Translations under genes and position numbers: made by a program
The notes under the pieces: generated by a model
The model's database searches: none
What the model was told of the DNA's origin: nothing
Seen by the model: the letters and a program-made list of their open reading frames with translations, nothing else
Shown: positions 45,658-56,300 of the stretch, piece after piece
Numbering within the stretch: the stretch's first letter is position 1
How the letters are laid out: every line of letters starts with the position of its first letter
Assembly (NCBI RefSeq): GCF_020906515.1
Contig: NC_085852.1
Coordinates: 2,418,001-2,482,000 of the forward strand
DNA: 64,000 nt
Direction: 5' to 3'
From: Vanrija pseudolonga
Lineage: Eukaryota; Basidiomycota; Tremellomycetes; Trichosporonales; Trichosporonaceae

Positions 45658-47171
45658 ATGACGAGGCAGGTGGCAGGGGGACCCATAGTACCCCTACCAC
45701 GCGCCCCGGACCCATACTCGCTCAACGTCGATCTCCACCGTCTCAGCGGCGAGGAAGGAGGTATGTGCGCCGCGTCCCCCACCGTCCATCGCGTCGCCCG
45801 CGTCTGCCCGCGCCTCCTTCCTTCCTTGGCCCAGGCACACGACCTCACTGACGCCTCTCAGCCGCGACCATCTTGTCGCGAGTCACACCGTCCACGCGCA
45901 AGATCAACACAAGCTTCAACTGCCTCGGCCCGTCTGGCGCGCGCGTGCTCTTCGACGGCCTGCGAGCGTACCGCAAGGCCCAGAACCAGGGCCGCAGGCA
46001 GTTCTGTTTGTGCACCACCCAGGCCAAGCCGTCGTCCGAGGAGGAAGGCTTCCTCCCCGAGTGGCCGGAAGATGGGGCGAGCGCCGTCCCCCACGTCCCC
46101 ACTGAGGAAGAGTTGAAACGCACCGAGACGGACGTCGACATCTGGGGCCTGCGAGAGATCCGCCTGCGTCGTAACGGCCTCGGCGACGACGGGCTCCTCA
46201 CCGTGTTGCGCTACGTGGCCGAGGACAAGACGACGCGCGTGCTCGACGTCGAGGACAACGAGATCAAGGTGGGTATGAATTCTTGGCCCCACCCACTAAC
46301 ACCACAGCTGCTCGACTCCACGTACGAGCTCGCCGTGGAGCTCCTCAACGCGTCCAACCTTACCGAGCTCTACCTGAGCTACAACTTCCTCTCGACCCCC
46401 GGCGCTGTCCACTTCTTCAACAACCTCAGAATACCTCTACGGATTCTGACGTTTGACGAGTGCGCCTTTCCCGTGCCATGTGCACCGGCGCTGGCGGGAT
46501 ACCTGGCTTCTGCTCGAGGTCAGCGCCTCGAGAACCTCGACATCTTCAACAACGACCTCCGTGTCGCTGGCCTGCAGGACATCATCGGCGCCGTCGAGGA
46601 AGGCAACTATGCTCTCGTGGTCAACTGTATCGACGGCAACTGTCCCCGGTCACAAGCCGACCTCGAGCGCGGCCTGAGCAGGCGCATGACGGCCGCCGTG
46701 GTGCGCAATTATGCACTGCGGGAGAGGGTGAGGAACGCATCAAAGCGAGTCATCATGCCCCTCCGGCTTATTGCCCACGCCAAGCGACCTCCAGCGATCG
46801 GCAAGAGGAAACGAGACGAGGACGAGGAAGCAGTCAACAGTCAACCAACCGAGCCTCACTTCCCGCTTCTTGAGCTTCCTCGCGAGCTCCAGCTTCTCGT
46901 CGGCCGCCACTGCAGCCAGGATGCCGAGGCGTTCAGCGAGGCACAGTGGCTTCGCGTCCTGGCCCACGCGCTCGACCCCAGCAGCCTGTCACGGCGGGCT
47001 GAGCGAGCGAGGGTGGCTGAGCGGTGTGCTGGGCTACGATCGTCCAAGAGCTGGGTGACAAAGGGCACCATGGTAGAAGAGTGGAGGGAAGAGGTCGGCT
47101 GTGTGGCGTGGGAGTTGAACCAGCCTGCCGAAGCCTGGCAGCGAAATCAGAAGCAAGACGAGGAGACCTGA
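45658..47171 (+). CDS. LRR protein with F-box-like C-terminal module (family A, member 4)
   Basis: Predicted 457 aa from exons 45658-45760, 45862-46268 and 46308-47171; the second intron (39 nt) is in frame and stop-free. LRR motifs: INTSFNCLGPSGARVLF, LREIRLRRNGLGDDGLL, TRVLDVEDNEIK, LTELYLSYNFLSTPG, LRILTFDECAF and LENLDIFNNDLRVAG. C-terminal module: KRVIMPLRLIAHAKRP, FPLLELPRELQLLVGRHCSQ and DAEAFSEAQWLRVLAHA, then a Trp-rich tail ending EEVGCVAWELNQ, which parallels VGCDLFEG, EVGCEYWD and QAGCVSWEG in the other three family A proteins. Function unknown; binding scaffold inferred. Confidence 0.84.
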
Positions 47172-47805
47172 TAGAGAGTGTAGAAGAGTTGTACCATGTA
47201 ACTTGTAAGTCGGGCTGACACCATGGCACTGACATGGTATTAACCGAGCTGACTGATCTCCGGGTGGTCTACCTCGCGGCCTCATTCCTCGGCAACAGGT
47301 CATGGTCCGGCTCAACCGCAACCAACGGCCGTGATCGCGATCTGCGGAAGTCAGTGCAGAGTCAAGGACCGTACCCAGTGCGGTGCTATCGAATGGTGCA
47401 ATGTGACGCCACTTGCACATCTGGCTCACAGACCAGCTTCACCTCGAGCACCTCAACGGCGAGCCTCAGCTGCGATCGCACATGGACCGTTGGCCGCTTT
47501 CGCACGCGCAAGAGCCTTTGCAACATCATCCTTGGTCATTGCGAGAGATCCAATCGGTGTCGCAGTACCTGTGCGTGCTCACTGCACTGCATCGTTGCAA
47601 TCGGCGCAAGGAGCTCCTCACAGTCGTCGTTCGGCCGTACCCATGACCTGCGGTATGACGACCGTGACAGCTCGGGTCGCGCGCATCGACCTACACCTCG
47701 TCTCGCACCTTCGCACCCCATCTTCCCCCCCACGCACATCGCGCATGCCCTCCGTCATAAGGCGACAACGGCCCGCATCTCGTTCGTCACATCTCCCCAT
47801 CCAAC
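47172..47805. other. Intergenic region, promoter/leader of the next gene
   Basis: 634 bases. The final 100 are rich in CATCTC/CCCATC steps typical of a leader. No other feature recognised. Confidence 0.5.
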
Positions 47806-49896
47806 ATGGCTCAGTACCAGCAGCAACAGCAACAGTACGCCCAGGGCCAGTCGTAAGTTGTGCCACAGGTGACGCCGCTGACAACTCAGTCTCGAGCAGG
47901 CCACTGCCAACCTCTCCATCTCCGGCGGTGGTGCGGGCCAGGCCTCCAGCTACTACCAGCAGGGCGGCTCGGCTGCCGCCGCTTCTGCCGGCGGTGGAGC
48001 CCAGACCACGACCACCACGACCCAGACTACCACCACCAAGATCAGCAACAACAGCTCGAGCAGCAGCGCCTCTGCTTCGGCCTCCGCTGGCGGTGTATCG
48101 GCCTCGTCTCAGTATGCTGGCGGTGTCGGCAATGTCCAGGTCACTGGCCCTCCTGGCACCCAGTACGCTGTCGTCCAGCAGCCCGCTCAGGCCCAGAGCA
48201 GCGGTGGCCTTGGCGTCATCGGCAGTGTTGCTGCCGGTGGTGCCGCTGCGGCTGGTGTGCTTCTTCTTGGCGAGCTCCTCGGCGGTGGGGTGAGTTCGAT
48301 CGGGGAAGACGCACAGACGTCCCTTGCTTCTTGAGGGCCCGTGTCACAGCTGACGTCGTGCAGAAGAAGGACGACAAGCCTCCCCGTCCCCACTCTCCCC
48401 ACTCGCCGCAGGGTGGTGAGTTATCCCGGTTGGCTTTGCTGACATCTGCAGGTGGTGGATACGGCCAGCAGCAGCAGGTTTACAACGGCAACTACAACCA
48501 GAACCAGGGCTGGGGTGCTGGTGCCGGCATGGGCGGCCAGATCGGTGGCCAGGCTGGTGGCTACGCTGGCGGTTACGGCGGTGGCCAGGGCGGTGGCGTC
48601 GGTGTCGGCGTCGGCGGCCAGGTTGGCGGCAACTTCGGCGCCAACGCTCACCTCGGTGGCCACAGCGCTGGCTTCCAGGTGGGCGGCAATGCCGGTGGCT
48701 CCGTGTCTGGTTACGCCGGTGGTAACGGCCCTCGTCCTCCCCAGCCCGGCTACGGCGGTGGCGGCGTGGGCGTGAACGTCGGCGGCCAGGTTGGCGGATA
48801 CGCTGGTGCTGGTGCCGGCGCCGGCTACGGCGGCGGCTATCCCGGCCCGCAGCAGCCTCCTCGCCCCGTTACTCCAGGCGGCTACGGTGGTGCGGGTGCG
48901 ATTGTCGACGTCGGCGCTGGCGGTGCTACCGCGACCGCGATCGCCACCAGCGGCGGCTACGGCGGTGGTGGCGCCCAGAACGTCACCAACGTGACCAACA
49001 TCACCAACGTCACCAACGTGACCGGCGGCGGTGGCGGCGGCGGCGGTGGTGGCTATGGAAGCAACCAGCAGACTGGCTACGGCGGCAAGACCACGACCAC
49101 CACCACGACGCAGGTCAACACCGGCTACACCTCTCAAACTGGCGGCGCCTACACCTCTTCGGGCGGTAGCTACGAACTCGCTCGTGGTACCATCTACTAC
49201 GGCGGCGGCAGGCAGACCATTGTCGGCTGGACCCGTGCGACTGGCTACGAGGTCGGTGGCTCGGGCGGCACCTATGTCGGTGTTGCTTGGGCTGTCGGCA
49301 CCACCGGCGCGGGTGCCGCGTACATTGGCGTCCGCCAGGGCGGCGGCGGCGGCGGTGGTGGTGGTGGTGGCGGTGGCTACCGTGGTGGTGGATCGACCTC
49401 GACCTCGGTCAAGGTCAACGTTACCACCACCAACGTGGCCGGTGGCGAATACATGGGCGTCAAGAAGGGCGGCGGCAAGGGCGGCGGACGTGGACGTCGA
49501 CAGGGCCGCGGTTCGGGCTCGGGCTCGGACTCGGGTTCGGGCAGCGACTCGGGCTCGGACAGCGACCGCGGCAAGGGTGGTCGTAAGGGTGGTGGCCGCA
49601 AGGGCGGCAACTGTGGCGGCGGTGGTGGTGGTGGCGGTGGCGGCGGTGGTGGTTACAAGGTCACCACCGCAGGTGGCAGCTACGAGTCGGGCGGCTACGC
49701 TGTCGCAACTGGTTACAGCGGCGTCGGCGGCTACCAGACTGGAGGTGGCAGCTCGTACCAGGGCGGTGGCTCGTACCAGGGCGGAGGCTCGAGCCAGCAG
49801 CAGGGCGGCTCCTCGTCGTACACCACGACCACGACCACCTCGTCGTCGTTCAACGAGTACGAGTCGCACAACTCGAGCAGCAGCTACCGCTACTAG
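47806..49896 (+). CDS. Glycine-rich protein with glycine-zipper-like hydrophobic segment (cluster member 1)
   Basis: Predicted 647 aa from exons 47806-47852, 47890-48289, 48364-48415 and 48452-49896. N-terminus MAQYQQQQQQYAQGQS is Gln/Tyr-rich. A hydrophobic segment IGSVAAGGAAAAGVLLLGEL ends with GGG at residue 149, exactly at a phase-0 intron, followed by KKDDKPPRP. The rest is Gly-rich: GYGGG, GGQVGG and GGNAGG repeats, runs of up to about ten glycines, a Tyr-containing insert (RGTIYYGGGRQTIVGW, repeated as GGTYVGVAWAVGTTGAGAAY and GEYMGVKKGGG) and an Arg/Ser/Asp stretch, ending in Ser/Tyr. No signal peptide, so probably intracellular or membrane-embedded through the zipper. I know no named family; phase separation or membrane scaffolding is speculative. 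Confidence 0.75.
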
Positions 49897-50338
49897 GAGG
49901 ATTGCGGGCTGTAGTAGTGGAATAATGAGTGGTATGCATGTGTGGTATGGCGACGTTGGTATGCTGCGGCGAGGCCGGTGTGCCAACATGGCGTGTGTGA
50001 GAAGCCGACATGGCAAGGCTTCGGCCATGCTATTCTGACATGACATTGCTTCTGCTTGCTATTCTGGGCCAGGCGAGAAACTCGCGCAGATGGAATCATA
50101 CCACGCTGCAGCCGATCAGCGACGGAGCATGCATTGTTGCTGCTCCCCCCGACGTCTCGTCTTCTGACACGATTACGCCAAGCGCCAGCAGCACGCCTCC
50201 ACCACGCCGCCACACGGTCCAAGCGGCGGTGCAGGGGTCGCGACAGTGGTCTCATCGACGCCCGCCCACGTCAACCAACACTCACGCTTGTTGTGTCCAC
50301 TCTCTCTCTCCAACTTGTACTCAACAACAGACCGTACC
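49897..50338. other. Intergenic region
   Basis: 442 bases between two glycine-rich genes. Contains the 3' end of the first (GTAGTAGTGG) and the leader of the next. No gene. Confidence 0.55.
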
Positions 50339-51517
50339 ATGTCGTCGGCACCAGCAGCCCCAGGCGAACCACCCCTCCCAGCCCCCTGGTAAGCCCCCGC
50401 GCACCCCTCGCCCCAGCTCACACGCAGGATCCGCCAGTGGGACCCGAACCACCAAGCACCATACTACGTCAACCCGACCACCAACCCCGCGACAATCCAG
50501 TGGGTCCACCCCGCCGAGCAGGCCGCCGCCGACGCCGAGGCCCAGAAGACCAAGAACAGCGTCATCGGCACCGCCGTCGCCGAGCAGACGTGGGGTGCGC
50601 CCATGGGCCCGTGGAAGCCTGCGCCGTCTGGCGGGGGCCAACAGCCGGCAACACCGCCTAGCACCGCCGTCGGCGCGACGTTCCCCTCTGGCGGCAGCGG
50701 TGGACCTGGCGGCCCGCTTCGCCCTGGCGCGCCCGGCGGCCCGCTCCCCACCACTGGGCCGGCCGGCGGGCCCAAGCCCCCCGGTTACGCGCCGCCCAAC
50801 TTTGTCGCGCCGAGCGGACCGCCGCCGCCCGGTGTTGGGGGGCAGCCAGGCCCCGGTGGACCTGGCGGTCCCGGTGGTCCGGGTGGGCCGGGCGCCGCTC
50901 AGCCTCTCGCCCCGCAGCCGCAGCAGGGCGGCGCGGGCCTCGGCGCCTTCGGCTCCGTCGCGGCAGGGGGTGCCGCCGCTGCCGGCGTGCTCCTCCTCAA
51001 CTCGCTCTTCAGCAAGGTGTGTTACCGTTCTTGCGGCGCTGACGGGCAGAAGGACGATAAGAAGAACGCCGGCCACTCGAGCCACTGCTCCACGCCGAGC
51101 CCGCCGCCTGGCGGCCACGGGCAGCAGGGGTACGGCCGCCCACCTGGCCCCGGGTATGGTCCTGGTCCCGGGTATGGTCCTGGCCCCGGCGGCTTCGGTG
51201 GGCCTGGTGGACCTGGCGGCTTCGGCGGGGGACCTGGTGGACCCGGTGGGCCAGGCGGCTTTGGCGGCGGACCTGGGTTCGGCGGCGGCCCCGCACCCGG
51301 CCCATACGGCGGCAACAACCACGGCGGCGGCGGGGGCTACGGCGGCAACAACGCTGGAGGTGGCTACGCCGGCAACAATGTCGGCGGCGGCGGCGGCTAC
51401 GGTGGGAACAACGGCGGTGGAGGCGGCGGTGGCGGTGGCATCGCGTATGGCGGTGGTGGTCAGTATGTTGGTGGCTATGGTGGCGGCAGCGGCGGGTATG
51501 GCGGCGGGCGCTACTAG
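50339..51517 (+). CDS. WW-domain, glycine/proline-rich protein with glycine-zipper-like segment (cluster member 2)
   Basis: Predicted 368 aa from exons 50339-50388, 50428-51016 and 51050-51517. Residues about 12-45 form a WW domain: PAPWIRQWDPNHQAPYYVN then PTTNPATIQWVHP (first Trp, YY, second Trp, HP). The first intron splits the first Trp codon as TG|G. A Gly/Pro-rich linker precedes the hydrophobic segment FGSVAAGGAAAAGVLLLNSL, which ends FSK at residue 213 at a phase-0 intron of only 33 nt, in frame and without stops; next comes KDDKKNAGHSS. The tail is PGPG/GGPGG and then GGGYGGNN repeats ending GGYGGGRY. WW domains bind proline-rich ligands, possibly its own linker or the neighbours' tails; this is inference. 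Confidence 0.77.
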
Positions 51518-52084
51518 TCTTGGCGCGGCGAATAGGTGCTACTCCGAGACCAAGTGCATGGTATGAGTTCCGTAGAGGTTAGGCATGCATGATAGTTACG
51601 TAGAGTAGTTGCAGCCAGATCGCCAGAGCGCGGCGGAGTGCAATGTTGTCGTGGAGTGGAGGTGGTCAAACCTGGCGCCTCGTTCAGGAAATGTCGCGTG
51701 GTGTGGCGTTGGCGCGTTGGACCTGGTTTCGGTTTTCCGACCAGTCCAACACTCCAACTGGCATCCCAGCTTCGCTCGCAGCTCAACCGGCTCACCAACA
51801 CAGCCAGCCGCCATGCATGAGAGGTTACCGAGCTGTCAAGCACATGACGATGCTTTCCCCGCTTCATGCCGATGCCGCAGCGCACAGAGGAATGGAAGAC
51901 ATCAGGACGCCGCGAATCCATGCGCGAATCAGTGTGTGCAATCAACGCCCCGCCGCGCGCCAGAACCACAATGTCTCAGATCGCCCAGTTTAGCGCCGAT
52001 CTGTGTGTATCCAGGCACCTCCACCTCCAACCACCTCCCAGCAACTCAACTCGCTCTCTGCGCTGCAAACGACACCCAACAACT
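51518..52084. other. Intergenic region
   Basis: 567 bases between the glycine-rich gene and the tRNA cluster. No credible coding region or other element seen. Confidence 0.55.
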
Positions 52085-52169
52085 GGAGACATAGCTCAGC
52101 TGGGAGAGCGAGCGACTGAAGCTCAGTCATCATATCGCTAGGTCGGGTGTTCGATCCACCCTGGCTCCA
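52085..52169 (+). tRNA. tRNA-Phe(GAA) with 12-nt intron
   Basis: Acceptor GGAGACA/TGGCTCC, D arm GCTC...GAGC, anticodon stem AGCGA/TCGCT, loop CT-GAA-G then intron CTCAGTCATCAT then A, T arm GGGTG-TTCGATC-CACCC, discriminator A. The intron lies in the canonical position after base 37. Confidence 0.93.
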
Positions 52170-52210
52170 GGGCGCGCGGCTTGCCGCGAGCCAACCCTCT
52201 CATCCTATCA

Positions 52211-52291
52211 GTGGCTTTAGCACAGTGGTAGATTGCGGCGGATTGCAATGCAAGAATCCGTAGGTCCCCGGTTCGATCCCGGGAAGTCACT
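52211..52291 (+). tRNA. tRNA-Cys(GCA) with short intron
   Basis: Acceptor GTGGCTT/AAGTCAC, T73 discriminator as expected for Cys, D arm GCA...TGC, anticodon stem GCGGA/TCCGT, loop TT-GCA-A followed by an intron of about 7 nt, T arm CCCGG-TTCGATC-CCGGG. The exact intron ends are ambiguous by a base because of repeats. Confidence 0.88.
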
Positions 52292-52300
52292 GGATGACCT

Positions 52301-52387
52301 GCTCGTATAGTGTAGGTGGTTATCACTGGTCGTTGTGGCGTTCGCGCTGGATCCGACCCGACCGCTGTTCGACTCAGCGTGCGAGCA
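52301..52387 (+). tRNA. tRNA-His(GTG) with 14-nt intron
   Basis: Acceptor GCTCGTA/TGCGAGC, discriminator A73 as in fungal tRNA-His, D arm GTG...CAC, anticodon stem GGTCG/CGACC, loop TT-GTG-G then an intron of 14 nt (CGTTCGCGCTGGAT) then C, T arm CGCTG-TTCGACT-CAGCG. A short T run (TCTTTT) follows, fitting RNA polymerase III termination. Confidence 0.9.
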
Positions 52388-53326
52388 TCTTTTGCGGGTG
52401 CGGCGTGGTGTGGGTGTTGCTTTTGCGTCTGCCGAGGTGTCGTCTGCTCTTTTGGGATGCGGAGGAAGTGTAGAACGTGTTGTGGACATGTGGACCGGGC
52501 CGTAGTGGGGGATGACCGCGAGGTCTGCTCGGTCGATGGCTGACGATGACGCTGGGTCGCACAGTGGCGGAGGCTTGGTGGCGTGGTCGTCACGCGCTGC
52601 CCCAGGTCGACCCGCAGAGTGCCGGGCATGCCGAGTGCAGTGCAGTGCATCTTGCGACCTAGATATCCACGGACATGCTCGACGTCGACGTCGGCTCGCT
52701 CATCTCGACATGACCCCAAACGCATGATGACGCATTTACACGTCCCTCCAAAGGGCCAGTGCGACGATCGCCCACACGCCAGCCGCCCGCCGCCACGCCC
52801 CTCCGCCGCGCCGCGCCACCGTGTCGTTGTACCGTGTCATCGCTCGCTCGCACCTCCTTGTCCTCAATCTCGCACCTTGATCGACCTCGTTCGCACAGAC
52901 CACCATCAAGCCGTAGCACTGCCTGCTGCTCAACGCAACGCCTCTAGACGAGCAAATCACGCCACGCACCGGCCAGCCTAGCGCACCGCTCGGCTCGCCC
53001 CCCTCTCACCTCCCTGCCCGACTAGCAGCAACGAGCGCCCAGCACACGCACGCCGCCGCACGCCGCTGACCGCTTGCCGCTCGCACCTGGCTTCTCTCCT
53101 TGGCCACCGACCCAACACGCCAACGCGCGCGCCAACCAACCGACGCCCCCCACCCACACCCGCCAGCGCCGCGCACATGCGCCAGCCCCCTACTTATCCG
53201 TCATCCGCCGCTCAACCTCCCCACTACCCCCATCCTACCACTTCCACTCATTCAACCACCACCACCACCGCGACCCTCTGTCTGGACGTCGCGGTCGAAC
53301 ACCACCACCTACACGACGACGCCAAC
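52388..53326. other. Promoter/leader of the large glycine-rich gene
   Basis: 939 bases. The last 300 are strongly C/A-biased on the plus strand (CCACCC, CACCACC), like other long leaders here. Open frames in this part have no structure. No other element seen. Confidence 0.5.
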
Positions 53327-56300
53327 ATGGCAAGCATTGCAACAGAAGTTGTCAACTCGGAGCTAGTGCTCCCCGCGGTCGCCGCCGCCGTGCCCCTCCC
53401 ACCTGACAACGGCAGCCAAGACAACCTGCCGGCCGGCTGGTGGGTCTCGTTCCGGCCAGATGCCCTCAGTGAGACGAGACGCGCTGACCACGCACCCAGG
53501 GTCAAGCAGTTTGACGCCGAGCACAACCAGTTCTTCTACGTGAGTGCCGCCCCATTCCGCCGTCGAGCGTCGCGCGTCCGCCAATCCACTCATCAAGCTC
53601 ACACCTCAGGTCGACACAGCAACCGAGAAGCCCCAGTGGGAGCGTCCCGACGCCCCGGCGTCGGCGCCCATCGTCGCGGCCTCGCCCCCGCTCCCAGTGA
53701 CGGTCCTCCCCTCGGCGGGCGACAACACCCCAACCGGTTCGTTGGTTGACGTCGAGTGGCCAGAGTTCGACGCAGCATCAACTGACGAGGCAGTAGCCAA
53801 CGATGCTGCCGCCGCTGCAGTGTCTACGACCGAAGTCGACACGGCGGTTGCCTCTGCGACCGAGGCTATCACGTCGTCGGCTTCGAACAACACTGCGACG
53901 CGCACCACTGTTGAGGCTGTCGAGGAGGAGGAGGCGACCTCGGTCGCTGAGGTCCAGGTTACCCAGGAGGCCGGCGTGCTCGCCGCGTCGTCGGCCACCG
54001 GGGCGGCCGCTGTTGCTTTAGAGCAGGCCGCTCAGATTGGCCAGCACGGCGTCAGCAACATTCTCAACGGCGCCGCTCAGACTGGCGAGCGCGGCTTCAG
54101 CAGCATCATCAACAATGTCATCGGCGGGAGCAGCGCCACAGCCCAGGCGGCGGCCGGAACCTCGACGGCTGCCGCAACAGCCACTGCCACGGCGGCGGCT
54201 ACGACCGACATCGAGACCACCCAAACCACTACCACGGAGACAACCACCGCGTATCCCGCGGTTCCGGTCGCCCCTGTCGTCGTCGCTCCACAGCAGCCAG
54301 AGAATGCGGGAGGACTTGGCCTCCTCGGTAGCCTTCTCGCTGGCGGTGGTGCCGCTGTCGCCGCCCTTACCGTGGCTGAGGTTCTCGAGGTATGAGCTTC
54401 TGTCGAGCCACGAGCTTTCGATCACAAACTGACCCCATCCCAGGACAGGAAAAAGAAGAAAGAGAAGGACCACCGCCTCCACAACCCAGGACCCGAGCAA
54501 TACTACACTGGCCCAGATGGTGCCTTCTACCCTTATGGACCCGAGAGCCCCAAGAAGAAGAAGCATGGGCTCGACTTAGGTATCGGCATCAGCGGTGACG
54601 TTAGTGCCAACGTCGAGGTCCAAGCCGGAAAGCACAAGCTGGGCTTTGGCGGCGGCGCTGGCGGCAAGACGGGTGCCAATGTCGGTGTTCACGGCGACAA
54701 GTACGGTCTCGATGTCGACGGTCGGGTCGGTGCCCAGGGCGGCGCTGGGGCTGGTGTCTACACTAGCAACCACCAGTTCGGAGTCGGTGGCCAGGCTGGC
54801 GGCCAAGCGGGTGCCAATGCCGGCGTGGGCTGGGGCGGCCCTCAGGGCCTTGGGTTCGGCGGTGGCGTTGGCGCCCAGGGCGGTGCTGGCGCGGGCGTCA
54901 ACTTTGACGGCCACCAGATCGGCGCCGGCGGCCGCATCGGCGGACAGACGGGCGGCCAAGTTGGTGTCAACTTCAACAACGGTATCGGCTTCAACACCCA
55001 GGTTGGCGCCGGTGGTGGTGCCAGCGTCGGCGCCAACATTGACGGCCACAACATTGGTGCTGGTGGCCAGTTCGCCGGCCAGACGGGCCTCGGCGCTGGC
55101 GTCAACTTCAACAACGGCATCCATGGCGGAGCCCAGGCCGGCGGCCGTCTCGGCGGCAAGGCTGGCGCTTGGGCTGGGGATCACACTGTGGGCATCGGTG
55201 GCAACGTCGGCGGCAACCTTGGCATCGGCGCCGGAGCGGGTCTCACCCAGCAGGACTACCTGACCATCAACCAGGGTGGCAGCCAGCTCATCCAAACCGG
55301 TCAGCAGATTGTCCAGCCCGGCGCCAACATCGCCGGTGGTGCCTACGTCGGCAACAAGACCAACATCGCTGACAGCGGGTACGTCGGTAACCACCTCAAC
55401 GAGAACAAGTTCAACGAATGCAACGAGACCAAGGTCAACGAGTGCAACGAGACCAAGGTCAACAAGACAACCTTTGACACCACCCGCATCACGGACTACA
55501 CGGTCGACGAGGGCAAGAACTGGTCTGGCGAGGGTCACGGTCGCAGGCGCCGCAACAGTCACGGTCGCAAGCACGGCCGTTTCGACTTTGAGGGCCGCCG
55601 TGAGGACCGTCGCGAGGACTACCAGTTTGAGACGCACGACGAGAAGACGACAACGACCTTCACTTCCACTCACGCCGAGACTCACAACGGCCAGGTTACC
55701 GGCACGACTTCGGGCCACGCCCACCAGGACACCTTCTCTGGTGCCAAGGGCGGACGCATCGGCGGCCTCACTGAGGGAACTGCCGTTTCCACCACCTTCG
55801 ACGAAGTGTCCGAGGGTCGCTTTGGTGGCAAGGTCGGCGGCCGCATCACCGGCCAGACCATTGGCTCTGGTCATGCCGAGGTGCAAGTCGCAACTCATGA
55901 CGAGAGCAGCACCAGAGTGACAAGCGAGTCATTCAACAAGGTCCTGAACGGTGCCGGGTTCGGTGTCAGTGGCGAGACTATCGCGACAGCGGGCAAAGTC
56001 CTCAACGGTCATGGGTTTGGCCTGACCGGCGAGAAGATCACAAAGGTTGCATCGGGTGGCATCAGCAACATCACCAACCAGATCAGCAATGTCACCTCGT
56101 CGGGATTCACCAATGTTGCCACTGGCATCGCCACGGCCGCTACCGGTGCTGTTACCGGTGGTGTTGGTGCTGGCCTGGTTGGCACCGCGGTGGGACTGGG
56201 CGGTAGTGCCATCGCCACTGGTGTCTCCACGGCTTCCGACTTCGTTAAGACGACGGGATCCAAGATCATTGGTAACGCGACTTCGGGCAGTAGAAGCACT

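Noticed and set aside
48421-50046. 541-codon open frame, minus strand
   Set aside because: Mirror of the Gly-rich gene; GGN codons read backwards give Ala/Thr/Val runs. No independent evidence.
53469-53499. 31-nt intron candidate GTGAGACG...CCCAG in the large glycine-rich gene
   Set aside because: It shifts the frame; the 60-nt intron starting at GTGGGT (53440) keeps the frame and restores a complete WW domain.
54576-55898. 440-codon open frame, minus strand
   Set aside because: Same artefact opposite the large glycine-rich gene.
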